Positions 26,865 to 35,936 of a DNA stretch of 64,000 bases are shown piece by piece. How positions within the stretch are numbered: position 1 is the stretch's first letter; every line of letters starts with the position of its first letter. Under the pieces are notes generated by a model, which had not been told where the DNA came from, searched no databases, and was given only the letters and a program-made list of their open reading frames with translations. The position numbers and the translations under genes were made by a program. The stretch is from Geobacter sp. UBA5730 (lineage in GTDB: Bacteria; Desulfobacterota; Desulfuromonadia; Geobacterales; Pseudopelobacteraceae). The stretch lies in contig DIGE01000014.1 of assembly GCA_002419465.1 (NCBI GenBank), forward strand, positions 372,001-436,000, in the 5' to 3' direction.

Positions 26865-28944
26865 GGACGCTCACCACTCCTAATGACTGAATTTTGACAT
26901 TCTGAGGTATTTCGTTATGAGACAGGACTGCCACGTGCGGCAGGAAACGCTCGATCATTTTTTTGACATGTCTGCGGATGGAGGGGGAGGCCAGCACCAC
27001 CGGCTGGGCTCCATACATGCCGAAACGATCAACCATGGTACGTATCGAAGCGATGATTTGTTGAGCGGCAGCAGGTTCAATGGCCAGGTAACTGCCCTGG
27101 TCCGAGGGCTGAATGCCCTCTGCCACCAAATCCTCCACCTCGCGGTCGATGGTAACCAGATAGAGGGTTTCCCCGTCCATCTTGAATTGATCAACGATGA
27201 ACCGTCCCAGAGACTGCCGTACAAACTCGGTCAGCACATCTGGATCCTTGGTAAGCCCGGCGTAATCAGCCAGCGTCTCCAGGATAGTCCGTAGATCCCG
27301 AATGGAGACGCCCTCCTTGAGCAGAGATTTCACTACCCGCAGGACCACACCCAGGCCGAGCTGGCCAGGGATCAGTTCATCCACAACCTTGGGCGCCGTC
27401 ACGGCGACATTATCCAGCAGCTGCTGCATCTCCTGACGGCCCACCAGTTCGTGGGCGTAACGACGGATGGTTTCACTGATATGGGTCGCGATGACAGTGG
27501 TGCTATCAACCACCGTGTAGCCGTTAACCTGGGCCTGATCGCGCTCCTCGCTGCGAATCCAGATTGCCGGCAGGCCGAAGACCGGTTCCTTGGTGCTGGA
27601 ACCGGGCAGTTGCGCAGTGACCGCACCGGCATCCATGGCCAGATACTGACCGGTCAATTCGCTGCCACCTACCCGGGCGCCACGGATCAACAGGTTGTAC
27701 TCGTACGGCTTGAGCTGCAGGTTGTCGTGAATATGGATCGGCGGCACCACGAACCCCATCTTCTGGGCGAACTGGCGCCGGATCGAGCGGATTCGCTCCA
27801 GCAGCTCGCCATCCTGGGCTGCATCCACCATCGGCACCAGCCCGTAGCCCACCTCCAGCTCGAGGGTGTCCAGCGGCCGGATAGCCGAGGCCTGATCCTG
27901 GGATTCCTCGGTGCCTGCCGCTTCGGCTGCCGCTGCTTCCTCTTCCACCACCTGTGCCATCTCGCGGGACATGCGCCCCACCAGCCACGAAACCCCCGAA
28001 AGCAGCAGGAAGGCGAAGTGCGGTAGCCCGGGAATCATCGCGAACAGGAACATCACCCCGGAGACCACATAAAACGCCTTGGGATAATTCAGGAATTGGC
28101 CGGTCAACTCCTGGCCGAAGTTATTCTCGTCGGCCGTACGGGTAACAATGATACCTGCCGCAGTCGAGATAATCAGGGCTGGCACCTGGGCTACCAGACC
28201 CTCGCCAATGGTCAACAGTGTGTAGTTGGTCAGGGCGACATCCAGGGCCAGCCCCTGCTGCCAGACCCCGATGATCAGTCCACCAAAGATATTGATCAGC
28301 ATGATCAGGATGCCGGCGACGGCATCACCACGCACAAACTTACTGGCACCGTCCATGGCGCCGTAGAAATCTGCCTCACGCCGGATCTTCTCCCGGCGGA
28401 CGCGAGCTTCCTTGTCGGTCAGAAAGCCGGCGGAAAGATCAGCATCAATGGCCATTTGCTTGCCCGGCATGGCATCCAGCGTGAAGCGGGCCGACACCTC
28501 GGCCACCCGGCCGGCACCCTTGGTGATGACCACAAAGTTAATCACCACCAGAATCAAAAACATGACCGCGCCCACCACGTAGTTGCCGCCGACCACGAAG
28601 GTTCCGAACGCCTTGATCACTGCGCCAGCGGCTTCGGCACCTTCGCCACCGTGCAAGAGAATCAGCCGGGTGCCGGCAACGTTGAGCGATAACCGAAACA
28701 GCGTGGTGACCAGCAGAACCGAAGGAAAAACGGAAAAATCAAGGGGATGGCGGGTGTAGAGGCAAACCAGCAGGATAGCCAGAGCGATGGTGATATTGGT
28801 GGCCAAAAAAATGTCAAGCACCATGGCAGGCAACGGAATGATCATCAGCGCCAGTACGCCGATCAACCCGATGGCAACATAGATATCCGAATTCTTGCGA
28901 AAATTTTTCAGTTCAAGCGCCTGAACCGATGAGCCGTTGGCCAT
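26854..28944 (-). CDS. flhA: Flagellar type III export gate protein FlhA
   Basis: Inner-membrane export gate, powered by the proton motive force. Eight transmembrane helices lie in the first half (about 20-330), including the conserved loop SARFTLDAMPGKQMAIDADL. The cytoplasmic ring domain follows (about 360-696). Length (696) is normal. Its ribosome binding site is weak (AAAGG thirteen bases upstream). It is separated from flhB by an unusual 215-bp gap. Confidence 0.96.
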   Translation of the reverse strand: MANGSSVQALELKNFRKNSDIYVAIGLIGVLALMIIPLPAMVLDIFLATNITIALAILLVCLYTRHPLDFSVFPSVLLVTTLFRLSLNVAGTRLILLHGGEGAEAAGAVIKAFGTFVVGGNYVVGAVMFLILVVINFVVITKGAGRVAEVSARFTLDAMPGKQMAIDADLSAGFLTDKEARVRREKIRREADFYGAMDGASKFVRGDAVAGILIMLINIFGGLIIGVWQQGLALDVALTNYTLLTIGEGLVAQVPALIISTAAGIIVTRTADENNFGQELTGQFLNYPKAFYVVSGVMFLFAMIPGLPHFAFLLLSGVSWLVGRMSREMAQVVEEEAAAAEAAGTEESQDQASAIRPLDTLELEVGYGLVPMVDAAQDGELLERIRSIRRQFAQKMGFVVPPIHIHDNLQLKPYEYNLLIRGARVGGSELTGQYLAMDAGAVTAQLPGSSTKEPVFGLPAIWIRSEERDQAQVNGYTVVDSTTVIATHISETIRRYAHELVGRQEMQQLLDNVAVTAPKVVDELIPGQLGLGVVLRVVKSLLKEGVSIRDLRTILETLADYAGLTKDPDVLTEFVRQSLGRFIVDQFKMDGETLYLVTIDREVEDLVAEGIQPSDQGSYLAIEPAAAQQIIASIRTMVDRFGMYGAQPVVLASPSIRRHVKKMIERFLPHVAVLSHNEIPQNVKIQSLGVVSVHAG

Positions 28945-29159
28945 GTGTCATGCCTTTGTCATATACCGCCAGGAGGCGTGCAGCGTTAGAAAAGAACATT
29001 GTATCAATGCACTTTTCGTGCCGCCACCCCTGCGTTGCATGACAGGCCGCAAACCCCCGCAGACACTACGCCAACGCTGCGCTCCTACAGCATCAGCCAG
29101 ACGGCGGGTTCTTACTCCGTGTCGGCTATTTGACTAAGGCATAAAATTGACAGCAGTGA
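28945..29159. repeat. Non-coding, possibly repeat-derived gap between flhB and flhA
   Basis: This 215-bp stretch is the only large break in an otherwise tightly packed export-gene run. I see no credible gene. It contains imperfectly complementary arms (AACCCCCGC at 29052-29060 and GGCGGGTT at 29103-29110) around a GC-rich centre, and CATTG-TAT-CAATG near 29000. It resembles in texture the other non-coding stretches at 53832-54055 and 56651-56780. Whether it is a dispersed repeat or carries a flhA promoter cannot be decided here. Confidence 0.35.
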
Positions 29160-30233
29160 TTACATGACACCCTTCAGACGATACACATAGGCCAGCACCT
29201 CGGCCACTGCAGCGTACAAGGTCTCGGGGATTTCGTGGTTCTCCGGCACCTGTTCGAACAGCTCCCGCGCCAGCGGACGATTTTCGACCAACGCCACCTT
29301 ATGCTCCTTGGCTAACTCCCGGATCGCCAGCGCCATCTCATCAACCCCTTTGGCGATCACCAATGGGGCCATCATCCGGTTACGCTCGTATTTAACAGCC
29401 ACGGCATAGTGGGTCGGGTTGGTAATCACCACGTCAGCCGTCGGAATAATCTTGACCAGCCGCCGCCTGGCCGCCTGATACTGTAGCTTCTTGATCTTGC
29501 CCTTGACCTCCGGGTTACCCTCCGACTCCTTGTGCTCGTCTTTGACCTCTTGCTTGGTCATCTTGAGGTTGTCGGTATAACGCCACTTGACATAGGCCAG
29601 GTCAAGGATCGCCAGCAGCAGCATGATACCGCAGGTGTGGGTCACGATCTTAAAAGCCACATGACCGGTGTAGCTCAGGATACCATTGATATCGGACTCA
29701 GCCAGCACCGTGATGTTTTGCATCTCATCCTGCATCACCCGGTAGGCGATCCAGCAGATCACCAGAATTTTAAGCATCGACTTGACGATCTCCACCAAGG
29801 CATCCTTGTTGAAGAGCTTGCTGACACCTTTGAGCGGGTTGAGCTTATTCAGATCAAAGGTGATCCTGCCCCACTGGAAATCGAACCGGCCGTTGTCCTG
29901 CACAACGTGGCTGACCACTCCGGTTGCCATAATTGCCAGAACAACCGGTCCTATCAGCATGAGTATGCTGGCAAACAGCCGCAACATCAGGGTGTAGATG
30001 TTTTCCTGGGTAAGCTCGTAGTTGCCGATCTGCTGGTAGGTGCGGATGGTCAACTGCTTGAGTCCGGTTACGATGTAGCCGCCCAAAAGGTTGAGGGCGA
30101 TGATACCGGCCAACAGCGTGAGCCCGAGGGTCAACATCTGTGAAGTGGGTGGTGATCCCTGCTCCCGCGCCTTTTCGAGCCGCTTTCCGGTGGGTTGTTC
30201 TGTTTTGGAATGTTTGTCGTCGTCTTCCGCCAG
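29160..30233 (-). CDS. flhB: Flagellar export specificity switch protein FlhB (CTG start)
   Basis: Export gate and substrate-specificity switch. Four transmembrane helices are followed by the cytoplasmic domain with the autocleavage site NPTH (VVITNPTHYAVAVKYE). No ATG, GTG or TTG opens the full-length frame. The conserved N-terminus reads LAEDDDKHSKTEQPTGKRLE from a CTG at 30233-30231, with an in-frame TGA (the fliR stop) two codons before it and GGGGGG seven bases upstream. The first in-frame ATG (30137) would remove 32 conserved residues. I therefore call the CTG the start (357 residues), which is inference. Confidence 0.9.
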   Translation of the reverse strand: MAEDDDKHSKTEQPTGKRLEKAREQGSPPTSQMLTLGLTLLAGIIALNLLGGYIVTGLKQLTIRTYQQIGNYELTQENIYTLMLRLFASILMLIGPVVLAIMATGVVSHVVQDNGRFDFQWGRITFDLNKLNPLKGVSKLFNKDALVEIVKSMLKILVICWIAYRVMQDEMQNITVLAESDINGILSYTGHVAFKIVTHTCGIMLLLAILDLAYVKWRYTDNLKMTKQEVKDEHKESEGNPEVKGKIKKLQYQAARRRLVKIIPTADVVITNPTHYAVAVKYERNRMMAPLVIAKGVDEMALAIRELAKEHKVALVENRPLARELFEQVPENHEIPETLYAAVAEVLAYVYRLKGVM

Positions 30234-30236
30234 GGA

Positions 30237-31034
30237 TCATCCCCCCTTTGCCATCAACCTGAAGATAATCTCGACCTGGTTGTGCAGTTGGCCAAAGGCC
30301 AGTTCCAAAACATGGAAGAACAGCAGCAGGGTGGCTCCCAACACGAAGAAACCGAGTCCGATGTTGAGCGGAAAACTGACCATGAAGACGTTCATCTGGG
30401 GGAAGGCCCGCGCCATCACCCCCAATACCACGCTGGTCAGCAAGAGGGTCACCATCACCGGTGCGGCCAACCGTATGCCAAGAATGAAGACGTCGGAGGT
30501 CAGCTGCACCAGAAATTTGATCAGGGCCTCACTCATATGCCACCCCCCCAGCGGGATGATGCTAAAGCTATCCACAATGGCCCGGATGAAGGTGTGATGA
30601 ATATTCAGAGAGAGGAACAACAGGGTGGCCAGCAGGGTCTGCATGACCGACATAATCTGGGTCTGATTACCCATGGAGGGATCAATCACGTTGGCGATCG
30701 AAAACCCCATCTGCATACCGATGACCTGTCCGCTGAACTCGACTGCCGCAAAAATCACCTGGGTAATAAGCGCCAGGGTCAGGCCGATCAGCATTTCGCG
30801 CATCACCATCAAGCCGATGGTGAAGGCATCCTTGGGAACTGGCGGGGGGGTAAGCTGCAGGATTGGCAAGCAGACCAGGGTTATGGCCATCACCGTCACA
30901 ATCTTGATCCGGGTCGGCAGGCGTCTTCCGCCAAACACCGGCAGAGCGGCGAACAGCCCGGCGATCCGGCAAAGTATCAGTACAAACAGGAAAATATCCG
31001 CTGGACTGGGCAGCGGAGAAACAAACGGGAACAT
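30237..31034 (-). CDS. fliR: Flagellar export apparatus protein FliR
   Basis: Core export-channel component with FliP and FliQ. It is a 265-residue hydrophobic protein with five to six membrane helices, opening FPFVSPLPSPADIFLFVLIL. The family motif QVIFAAVEFSGQVIGMQMGF is present. Its TGA stop lies four bases before the proposed flhB CTG, giving translational coupling. Confidence 0.95.
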   Translation of the reverse strand: MFPFVSPLPSPADIFLFVLILCRIAGLFAALPVFGGRRLPTRIKIVTVMAITLVCLPILQLTPPPVPKDAFTIGLMVMREMLIGLTLALITQVIFAAVEFSGQVIGMQMGFSIANVIDPSMGNQTQIMSVMQTLLATLLFLSLNIHHTFIRAIVDSFSIIPLGGWHMSEALIKFLVQLTSDVFILGIRLAAPVMVTLLLTSVVLGVMARAFPQMNVFMVSFPLNIGLGFFVLGATLLLFFHVLELAFGQLHNQVEIIFRLMAKGG

Positions 31035-31038
31035 CGCT

Positions 31039-31308
31039 TTATCGCCGCATCATGGCGATCATTGAGTATATCTCACGAGTGAAATCACTCATGTAGCTCA
31101 TCATCCAGGGGAAAAAGATCACCATGGCCACCATCACTGCGACAATCTTGGGGGCAAAGGCCAGGGTGGCCTCGTTGATGGAAGTGACCGCCTGAAAGAC
31201 GCTGATCAGCAGACCAACCAGCAGACTGAACAGCAGTAACGGGGCTGCCAGAAGCAGGGTGGCCTCAAAACTGCGGCGGGCCAATTGTACAACCAGTTCC
31301 GGGGTCAT
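31039..31308 (-). CDS. fliQ: Flagellar export apparatus protein FliQ
   Basis: An 89-residue two-helix membrane protein of the export channel. It has the typical MTPELVVQLARRSFEATLLL start and the LLISVFQAVTSINEATLAFA segment. It lies between fliP and fliR in the canonical order. Confidence 0.95.
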   Translation of the reverse strand: MTPELVVQLARRSFEATLLLAAPLLLFSLLVGLLISVFQAVTSINEATLAFAPKIVAVMVAMVIFFPWMMSYMSDFTREIYSMIAMMRR

Positions 31309-31320
31309 GCCTGCCTCCTC

Positions 31321-32097
31321 CTAGCCAAAACTCTTCACCAGCGAGCCGATTACCAGGCCCCAACCGTCCACCAGCACGAACAACAGAATCTTGAACGGCA
31401 TCGAGATCATCACCGGTGGCAACATCATCATCCCCATGGACATCAAGACCGACGCCACCACCATATCAATCACAATAAAGGGGATATAGATCAAAAAACC
31501 GATCTGAAAGGCGGTTCGCAGTTCAGAGATCATAAAGGCCGGAATGATGGTCAAAGTGGGGATCTCATCGGCATTTTTCGGCCTGGCCTGCTTGGACAGA
31601 CTCACAAACAACGCCAGATCCTTTTCACGGGTCTGGGTCAGCATAAATTTTCTGACCGGCATCACTGCCCGCTCAAAGGCCAGCTCCTGTGAAATCGTGC
31701 CCGCCTTGAACGGCTGGTAGGCATCCTGATTTACCTGCTGCCAGACCGGAGTCATGATAAAGAAGGTCAAAAAAAGCGACAAGGCCAGGATGATCTGGTT
31801 GGAAGGGGCCTGCTGAGTGCCCATGGCCGTGCGCAGAAAAGAAAGCACCACCACAATCCGGGTAAAGGAGGTGGTCATGATCAGCAGACTGGGAGCAAGA
31901 GAGAGCACCGTCAGCAACAGGAAAATCTGGACGGTGGTGGCCACCTCGCCAGGCCGGGTAGCTGTGCCAACCCCGATATTCAGCGACGGCAGCGGCACAG
32001 GGGCAGACCAGGCAACCCCGACCGACAGCAAAATCAGCAACGTGGTTGCAAGCAGAAGCCGGGGGCGCTGCGCTATGGAACGTAGATGATGGGTCAT
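31321..32097 (-). CDS. fliP: Flagellar export apparatus protein FliP
   Basis: Channel-forming export protein. A cleavable signal peptide (about 1-32) is followed by the family segments LAPSLLIMTTSFTRIVVVLS, LRTAMGTQQAPSNQIILALS and IPAFMISELRTAFQIGFLIY. The C-terminal GMMMLPPVMISMPFKILLFV is also canonical. Length is 258. Confidence 0.96.
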   Translation of the reverse strand: MTHHLRSIAQRPRLLLATTLLILLSVGVAWSAPVPLPSLNIGVGTATRPGEVATTVQIFLLLTVLSLAPSLLIMTTSFTRIVVVLSFLRTAMGTQQAPSNQIILALSLFLTFFIMTPVWQQVNQDAYQPFKAGTISQELAFERAVMPVRKFMLTQTREKDLALFVSLSKQARPKNADEIPTLTIIPAFMISELRTAFQIGFLIYIPFIVIDMVVASVLMSMGMMMLPPVMISMPFKILLFVLVDGWGLVIGSLVKSFG

Positions 32098-32124
32098 GGC
32101 TGATTCCGTGGCAGTATGCCGGGT

Positions 32125-32556
32125 CTATGTCGGACGTGAGATGGACTTGTTCAGAAAAGCAAGAAAGGATCCCCGACTAGCCTGTTCATCAAGCAGTTCG
32201 ATCTCTTCCAGCATGTTGATCTGTTTCAGGAGCGTTACCTGCGTCTCGGTAGATGCCAGCAGCAGGTACTCGCCCCCCACCTCCACCAGGATCAACGCCT
32301 TGCGCGGTCCCAACGGGCGTGACTCGACCACCCTGATCTGGCGGCCACTCTGGCCAAAAGCGGGAACCGCCTTGACCAATCGGGTGGTGCCATAATAGAC
32401 CAACAGGATCAGCCCCACCACCACCAGCAAGGCGAGGCCCATCTGTAAAAAACTGACAAAAAGCGACATGCCGCCACTGGAGGGCAGCCCCTCAACGGCT
32501 GCAGCCAGTGCAGGTACAGCAAGCAACCCAAGGCATAATGGCGCCGCAGGCGTCAC
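32125..32556 (-). CDS. fliO: Flagellar protein FliO
   Basis: Assembly factor that stabilises FliP. It has an N-terminal hydrophobic leader, one membrane helix (GLALLVVVGLILLVYYG, about 39-55), and a small cytoplasmic beta domain (IRVVESRPLGPRKALILVEV). The start is a GTG overlapping the fliN stop (GTGA). The family is poorly conserved, but position is decisive. Confidence 0.88.
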   Translation of the reverse strand: MTPAAPLCLGLLAVPALAAAVEGLPSSGGMSLFVSFLQMGLALLVVVGLILLVYYGTTRLVKAVPAFGQSGRQIRVVESRPLGPRKALILVEVGGEYLLLASTETQVTLLKQINMLEEIELLDEQASRGSFLAFLNKSISRPT

Positions 32557-32852
32557 AGAATCTTCTCTACCCGCTCATTGGGACTGATGATATCCACCAG
32601 GCGCACCCCGAACTTTTCATTGACCACTACGGCCTCACCTCGCGCCACCAACTTGGAATTCACAAAAATGTCCAACGGTTCGCCGGCCAGCTTGGTCAAC
32701 TCCACCACCGCTCCCTGGTTAAGTTGCAGGATGTCCTTGACCAGCAGCTTGGTACGCCCCAACTCCACCGTAACCTGGAGCGGAATATCCAGGATAAAGT
32801 CCAAATTCTGACGTTCCTGGCCGTTTTCAGAGGATTCAGGCTTGTCGCTCAC
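32553..32852 (-). CDS. fliN: Flagellar motor switch protein FliN
   Basis: C-ring component. The 99-residue protein is essentially one SpoA domain (DIPLQVTVELGRTKLLVKDI, EPLDIFVNSKLVARGEAVVV, FGVRLVDI). It overlaps the fliM 3' end by 17 bp, in the conserved fliLMNOPQR order. Confidence 0.95.
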   Translation of the reverse strand: MSDKPESSENGQERQNLDFILDIPLQVTVELGRTKLLVKDILQLNQGAVVELTKLAGEPLDIFVNSKLVARGEAVVVNEKFGVRLVDIISPNERVEKIL

Positions 32853-33831
32853 AATGGTTCCCTCTCTGGTCTAAAATGCTACTCAACTGAATCGCCTTGT
32901 TACCGTGACGGATGCCGGGGATGCCGCAGTATTTAGGCACCCCTTCCACCCGGATGGTCAACTCGCTGGTACAGGGTTTGTCAAGCATGATCGTATCACC
33001 CACGGTCAGGTCCAGCAGCTCACGCAACGATATGTTTGAATTACCGAGTTCAACCGCCATCTCCATCGGGGCCTCGAGAATCTCGGCAGAGAGACGATAG
33101 GACCACTGGGGATCGATCGCCATCAGATCGAACTGCATCCCCTCGCGCAGCTTGTCGCGCAACGGTTCAATGGTCATGAACGGCACGGTAAAGACCATGC
33201 TGCCCACCGTCTCCTCAATCTGCACCTTGAGGGTCATGGTGACCACCTGGTATTCAGGCGGGACAATCGTTACCAGACGAGGGTTCATCTCCATCCGCAT
33301 CAGGTTCATCTTGACCGGATACAACGGTGCCCAGGCCTTTTCGAGGTCGGCCATGATGTCGGCACAGACCTTTTCGATCAGACGCAGCTCTAACGTGGTA
33401 AAAAGACGGTTCAGGTTGATGGCGTTACGGCTGGTACCGCCCAGCACGCTGTCAACAAGTGCGTATGACAAGGCGCTGTCCATGGCCAGCAGGGCGACAC
33501 CCTTGAGTGGCTCCATTTTGAAAAGGGCCATGCAGACCGGTGAAGGCAAGGTTTGGAGAAAATCGTCAAACTTGTAAGACTTAGCTCCCTGTTTCTTAAT
33601 CTCCACCACCTTGCGCAGCCGGTTGGAGAGGGTGATCCGGCTGTAGCGGATGAAGCTGTCGTAAACGATATCCAGGTTTGGCACAAAGCCGCGGTATGCC
33701 TCGGTATTGAAGAGGTCATAACTGACAGCGGTGCCCTCGGCCTTGGAAAGCTCTTTTTCAGGCTCGATGCGGCCGTCGAAGACCGCGTTCAGCAACGCCT
33801 CGATCTCGGCTTTTGTGAGAATTTTCTCCAT
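32836..33831 (-). CDS. fliM: Flagellar motor switch protein FliM
   Basis: C-ring protein that binds CheY-phosphate. It has the N-terminal LTKAEIEALLNAVFDG segment, the middle CheC-like domain (about 50-235), and a C-terminal SpoA domain. The start is taken at ATG 33831; an in-frame GTG two codons upstream is possible. The N-terminal EIDxLL-like CheY-binding motif appears as EIEALL. Confidence 0.95.
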   Translation of the reverse strand: MEKILTKAEIEALLNAVFDGRIEPEKELSKAEGTAVSYDLFNTEAYRGFVPNLDIVYDSFIRYSRITLSNRLRKVVEIKKQGAKSYKFDDFLQTLPSPVCMALFKMEPLKGVALLAMDSALSYALVDSVLGGTSRNAINLNRLFTTLELRLIEKVCADIMADLEKAWAPLYPVKMNLMRMEMNPRLVTIVPPEYQVVTMTLKVQIEETVGSMVFTVPFMTIEPLRDKLREGMQFDLMAIDPQWSYRLSAEILEAPMEMAVELGNSNISLRELLDLTVGDTIMLDKPCTSELTIRVEGVPKYCGIPGIRHGNKAIQLSSILDQRGNHCERQA

Positions 33832-33839
33832 AGCCACCG

Positions 33840-34367
33840 TTACTGCACGACAAAATCAGTGAAATAAATCTTGGTAACCTTCCCTTGAGCAACGATCTTG
33901 CTGACGGCGACCAGAATCTCCTCCCGCAGCTGGTTTTTACCTTGCATATCCTGGACATCCTGCAGGGTTTTGCTGGTCAACACCACCAGAATTGCGTCCC
34001 GCATGGCGGCCAGACGCCCTTCCAGCTCAGGCTTGATGGCAGGGTTGGCCATCTCCATCTCAACCTTGACCTTCAGGTAGCGCAGCTCCTGGCCATCATA
34101 GATGTTGACGATGAACGGTTCCAGCGCATACACCGTAGCGGCTCCCGGCGCGCCGGCAGCGCCTGGTGCAGCACCTCCATGCCCACCCGCGGCAGGGGCC
34201 TCCGCTGTGGCGCCTTCCTTCTTCTCCGGCTTGTCGCCTTTGCCCATCATCATGAAAACCACCACCACAATGGCCAAAACCGCCACGGCAGCACCGATGA
34301 TGATGAACAACATCTTTTTGTTTCCGCCTGCCGATTCTTCGGTGCCAGTCTGTTCGTCTTTTGCCAT
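33840..34367 (-). CDS. fliL: Flagellar basal-body-associated protein FliL
   Basis: Single-pass inner-membrane protein that supports stator function. It has a short cytoplasmic tail, a membrane helix (about 18-42), a Gly/Ala/Pro-rich linker (about 50-80), and the periplasmic FliL domain (EPFIVNIYDGQELRYLKVKV, LREEILVAVSKIVAQGKVTK). Length is 175. It follows a 192-bp gap after flgE that includes a terminator-like hairpin. Confidence 0.94.
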   Translation of the reverse strand: MAKDEQTGTEESAGGNKKMLFIIIGAAVAVLAIVVVVFMMMGKGDKPEKKEGATAEAPAAGGHGGAAPGAAGAPGAATVYALEPFIVNIYDGQELRYLKVKVEMEMANPAIKPELEGRLAAMRDAILVVLTSKTLQDVQDMQGKNQLREEILVAVSKIVAQGKVTKIYFTDFVVQ

Positions 34368-34489
34368 GTGCTTCCTCCGCTACTGCCACAGGATTGCATA
34401 CTTTCTGAATTTACCGCATCTATTTAAAACGAAAAGCTGTTTTTTGCAACTACCACGGCATAAAAAACCTGGCTGCCCAACACGAAGCC

Positions 34490-34529
34490 GCCCCCGTCCA
34501 GCCGCACCAGGGTGCGGACGAACGGGGGC
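34490..34529 (-). terminator. Hairpin after flgE
   Basis: An imperfect long stem lies 30 bp after the flgE stop: CCCCCGTCC and CGCACC pair with GTGCGGACG and CGGGGG around an AGG loop. A GTTTTTTATG tract follows further downstream on the minus strand. It could attenuate transcription into fliLMNOPQR. Confidence 0.6.
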
Positions 34530-34559
34530 ATGCTCAGGTTATGCTACGCCTGGAGGCGC

Positions 34560-35468
34560 TTAACGCTTGAGATTCAGAACCTCCTGAGTCATCTCATCGG
34601 CGGTGGTGATGGTCTTGGAGTTGGCCGAGTAGGCCCGCTGCGTCAGGATCATTTTGACAAACTGAGCCGCCATATCCACGTTGCTCTGCTCCAGCGAGTT
34701 GGAGAACACCTTGCTATTGTTACCATTGGCAAAGCCGATGGTCGGCATGCCGGAGGTGACGGTTGGCCGGAACAGGTTGCCACCTTCCTTGGAAAGGGCC
34801 GGCGGGTTGTTGACAGTGGCATAACCGACCCGCAGTGCATTAGCAATATCGGTATCAATAGTTCCGGCAGCACCGGCATAATAGGCAGTATACGGGTTAC
34901 CGGCCGCATCAGCATAGAGCAGCGAGATTACACCGTTATTCTCTATGGTTGTAATCTTCTGGAACGTATAGGTAGTCGTAGCCGGTGCTACGCCGGTTGT
35001 AACACTTTCTGGAATGGCAATCGGATCACCATTCTGATCCAGCACCTTGTAACCCAACGGGTTAATCAGCGGCAACAAAGCCGGAGTGGTAGCCGTGTCG
35101 GCAGCACCCAGCCTGAAGGTTCCTGCGCGGGTGTAGTAGGCATTTGCTGCACCTACATTGGTGCCGATCGGTGCGCTCGGCGCCGCCAGGGCGAAGAAAC
35201 CCTCACCCTGAATGGCCATATCGGTGACCACCTCGGTGCTTTCAAAGGCGCCCTGGCCCATCACGGTATCGATTTTCTGGATCTGGGTGCCGCGGCCCAG
35301 TTGTGAGCCGTTGCCGGCGTCCACGTACATCATATCGGCGAACAGCATCCGGTTGTACTTGAAGCCCACGGTATTGACGTTGGCCAGGTTGTTGCCGATC
35401 ACGTTGATCCCTTCGGCGTTGGCCAAAAGACCCGATACGCCGGAAAACATTGCGGATGTAATACTCAT
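34560..35468 (-). CDS. flgE: Flagellar hook protein FlgE, short form
   Basis: Main hook protein. The N-terminal rod/hook motif (ITSAMFSGVSGLLANAEGIN, NNLANVNTVGFKYNRMLFAD) and the C-terminal NVDMAAQFVKMILTQRAYSA are both intact. At 302 residues it is about 100 shorter than E. coli FlgE because the outer domains are reduced. FlgG was excluded because the central region is hook-like and a separate FlgG exists. It sits after flgD and a TIGR02530-type gene, as in other Geobacter-type clusters. Confidence 0.92.
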   Translation of the reverse strand: MSITSAMFSGVSGLLANAEGINVIGNNLANVNTVGFKYNRMLFADMMYVDAGNGSQLGRGTQIQKIDTVMGQGAFESTEVVTDMAIQGEGFFALAAPSAPIGTNVGAANAYYTRAGTFRLGAADTATTPALLPLINPLGYKVLDQNGDPIAIPESVTTGVAPATTTYTFQKITTIENNGVISLLYADAAGNPYTAYYAGAAGTIDTDIANALRVGYATVNNPPALSKEGGNLFRPTVTSGMPTIGFANGNNSKVFSNSLEQSNVDMAAQFVKMILTQRAYSANSKTITTADEMTQEVLNLKR

Positions 35469-35490
35469 TGTGTTGCCTCCTGTGTGTGGT

Positions 35491-35518
35491 GGAGATGCGT
35501 CTGTCGGTCGGCATCTCC
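35491..35518 (-). other. Intercistronic hairpin before flgE
   Basis: GGAGATGC and GCATCTCC form an 8-bp stem with a 12-base loop, between the TIGR02530-type gene and flgE. No T tract follows. It could set mRNA stability so that the abundant hook subunit is made in excess of its neighbours; that is inference. Confidence 0.45.
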
Positions 35519-35555
35519 TCAGGCTTCCTCAAGAGGACCAGCCCGTTTAGGTTGA

Positions 35556-35936
35556 TTAGATAATGACTGCTGAATCGATGTTGGTAAACACATTGCCCTT
35601 CATCTGGTTGCGGTCCATGGCGGTTACCACGGTGCGGTTTTTGACACTCACCACCAGGGCGGCATCACCCATCATCACCAGTGACTCCTTACCACCTTTT
35701 TGGGCCACACTATTGACAGCCCCTTCCAGCTGCTGGAGTTGATCGTTGCTGAAGTTAATATTGCGGGCCTTTAGACGATCCTGGGCATGTTGCGAAAATT
35801 TGACCCCCTGTGTCTGCTCAAGCAGCTTGGCAAAGGGCGAATCACCAACCGGTTTGACAGGCTGCCCACTGGACGGCGTCGGCCTCCCGACCGGCTGGAC
35901 CGGGTTGGGAAAATATATCTGATCAATAGTGCTCAT
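35556..35936 (-). CDS. Flagellar operon protein, TIGR02530-like family
   Basis: A 126-residue protein with a proline-rich N-terminus (about 1-40) and a conserved core (FSQHAQDRLKARNINFSNDQ, DAALVVSVKNRTVVTAMDRN). Small proteins of this type are found between flgD and flgE in many flagellar operons. Function is not established; a role in hook assembly is likely from position. Its start overlaps the flgD stop as ATGA. Confidence 0.8.
   Translation of the reverse strand: MSTIDQIYFPNPVQPVGRPTPSSGQPVKPVGDSPFAKLLEQTQGVKFSQHAQDRLKARNINFSNDQLQQLEGAVNSVAQKGGKESLVMMGDAALVVSVKNRTVVTAMDRNQMKGNVFTNIDSAVII

Noticed and set aside
29854..30240. Open frame from the ATG overlapping the fliR stop (MIPGGRRR...)
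   Set aside because: Out of frame with the conserved FlhB sequence and without protein-like composition; the overlap is explained by the fliR stop and the flhB CTG start.
34445..34460. Possible sigma-54 site upstream of fliL (TGCCGT-N5-TTGCA on the minus strand)
   Set aside because: The -12 part is perfect but the essential GG of the -24 part is GC; kept only as a weak candidate.
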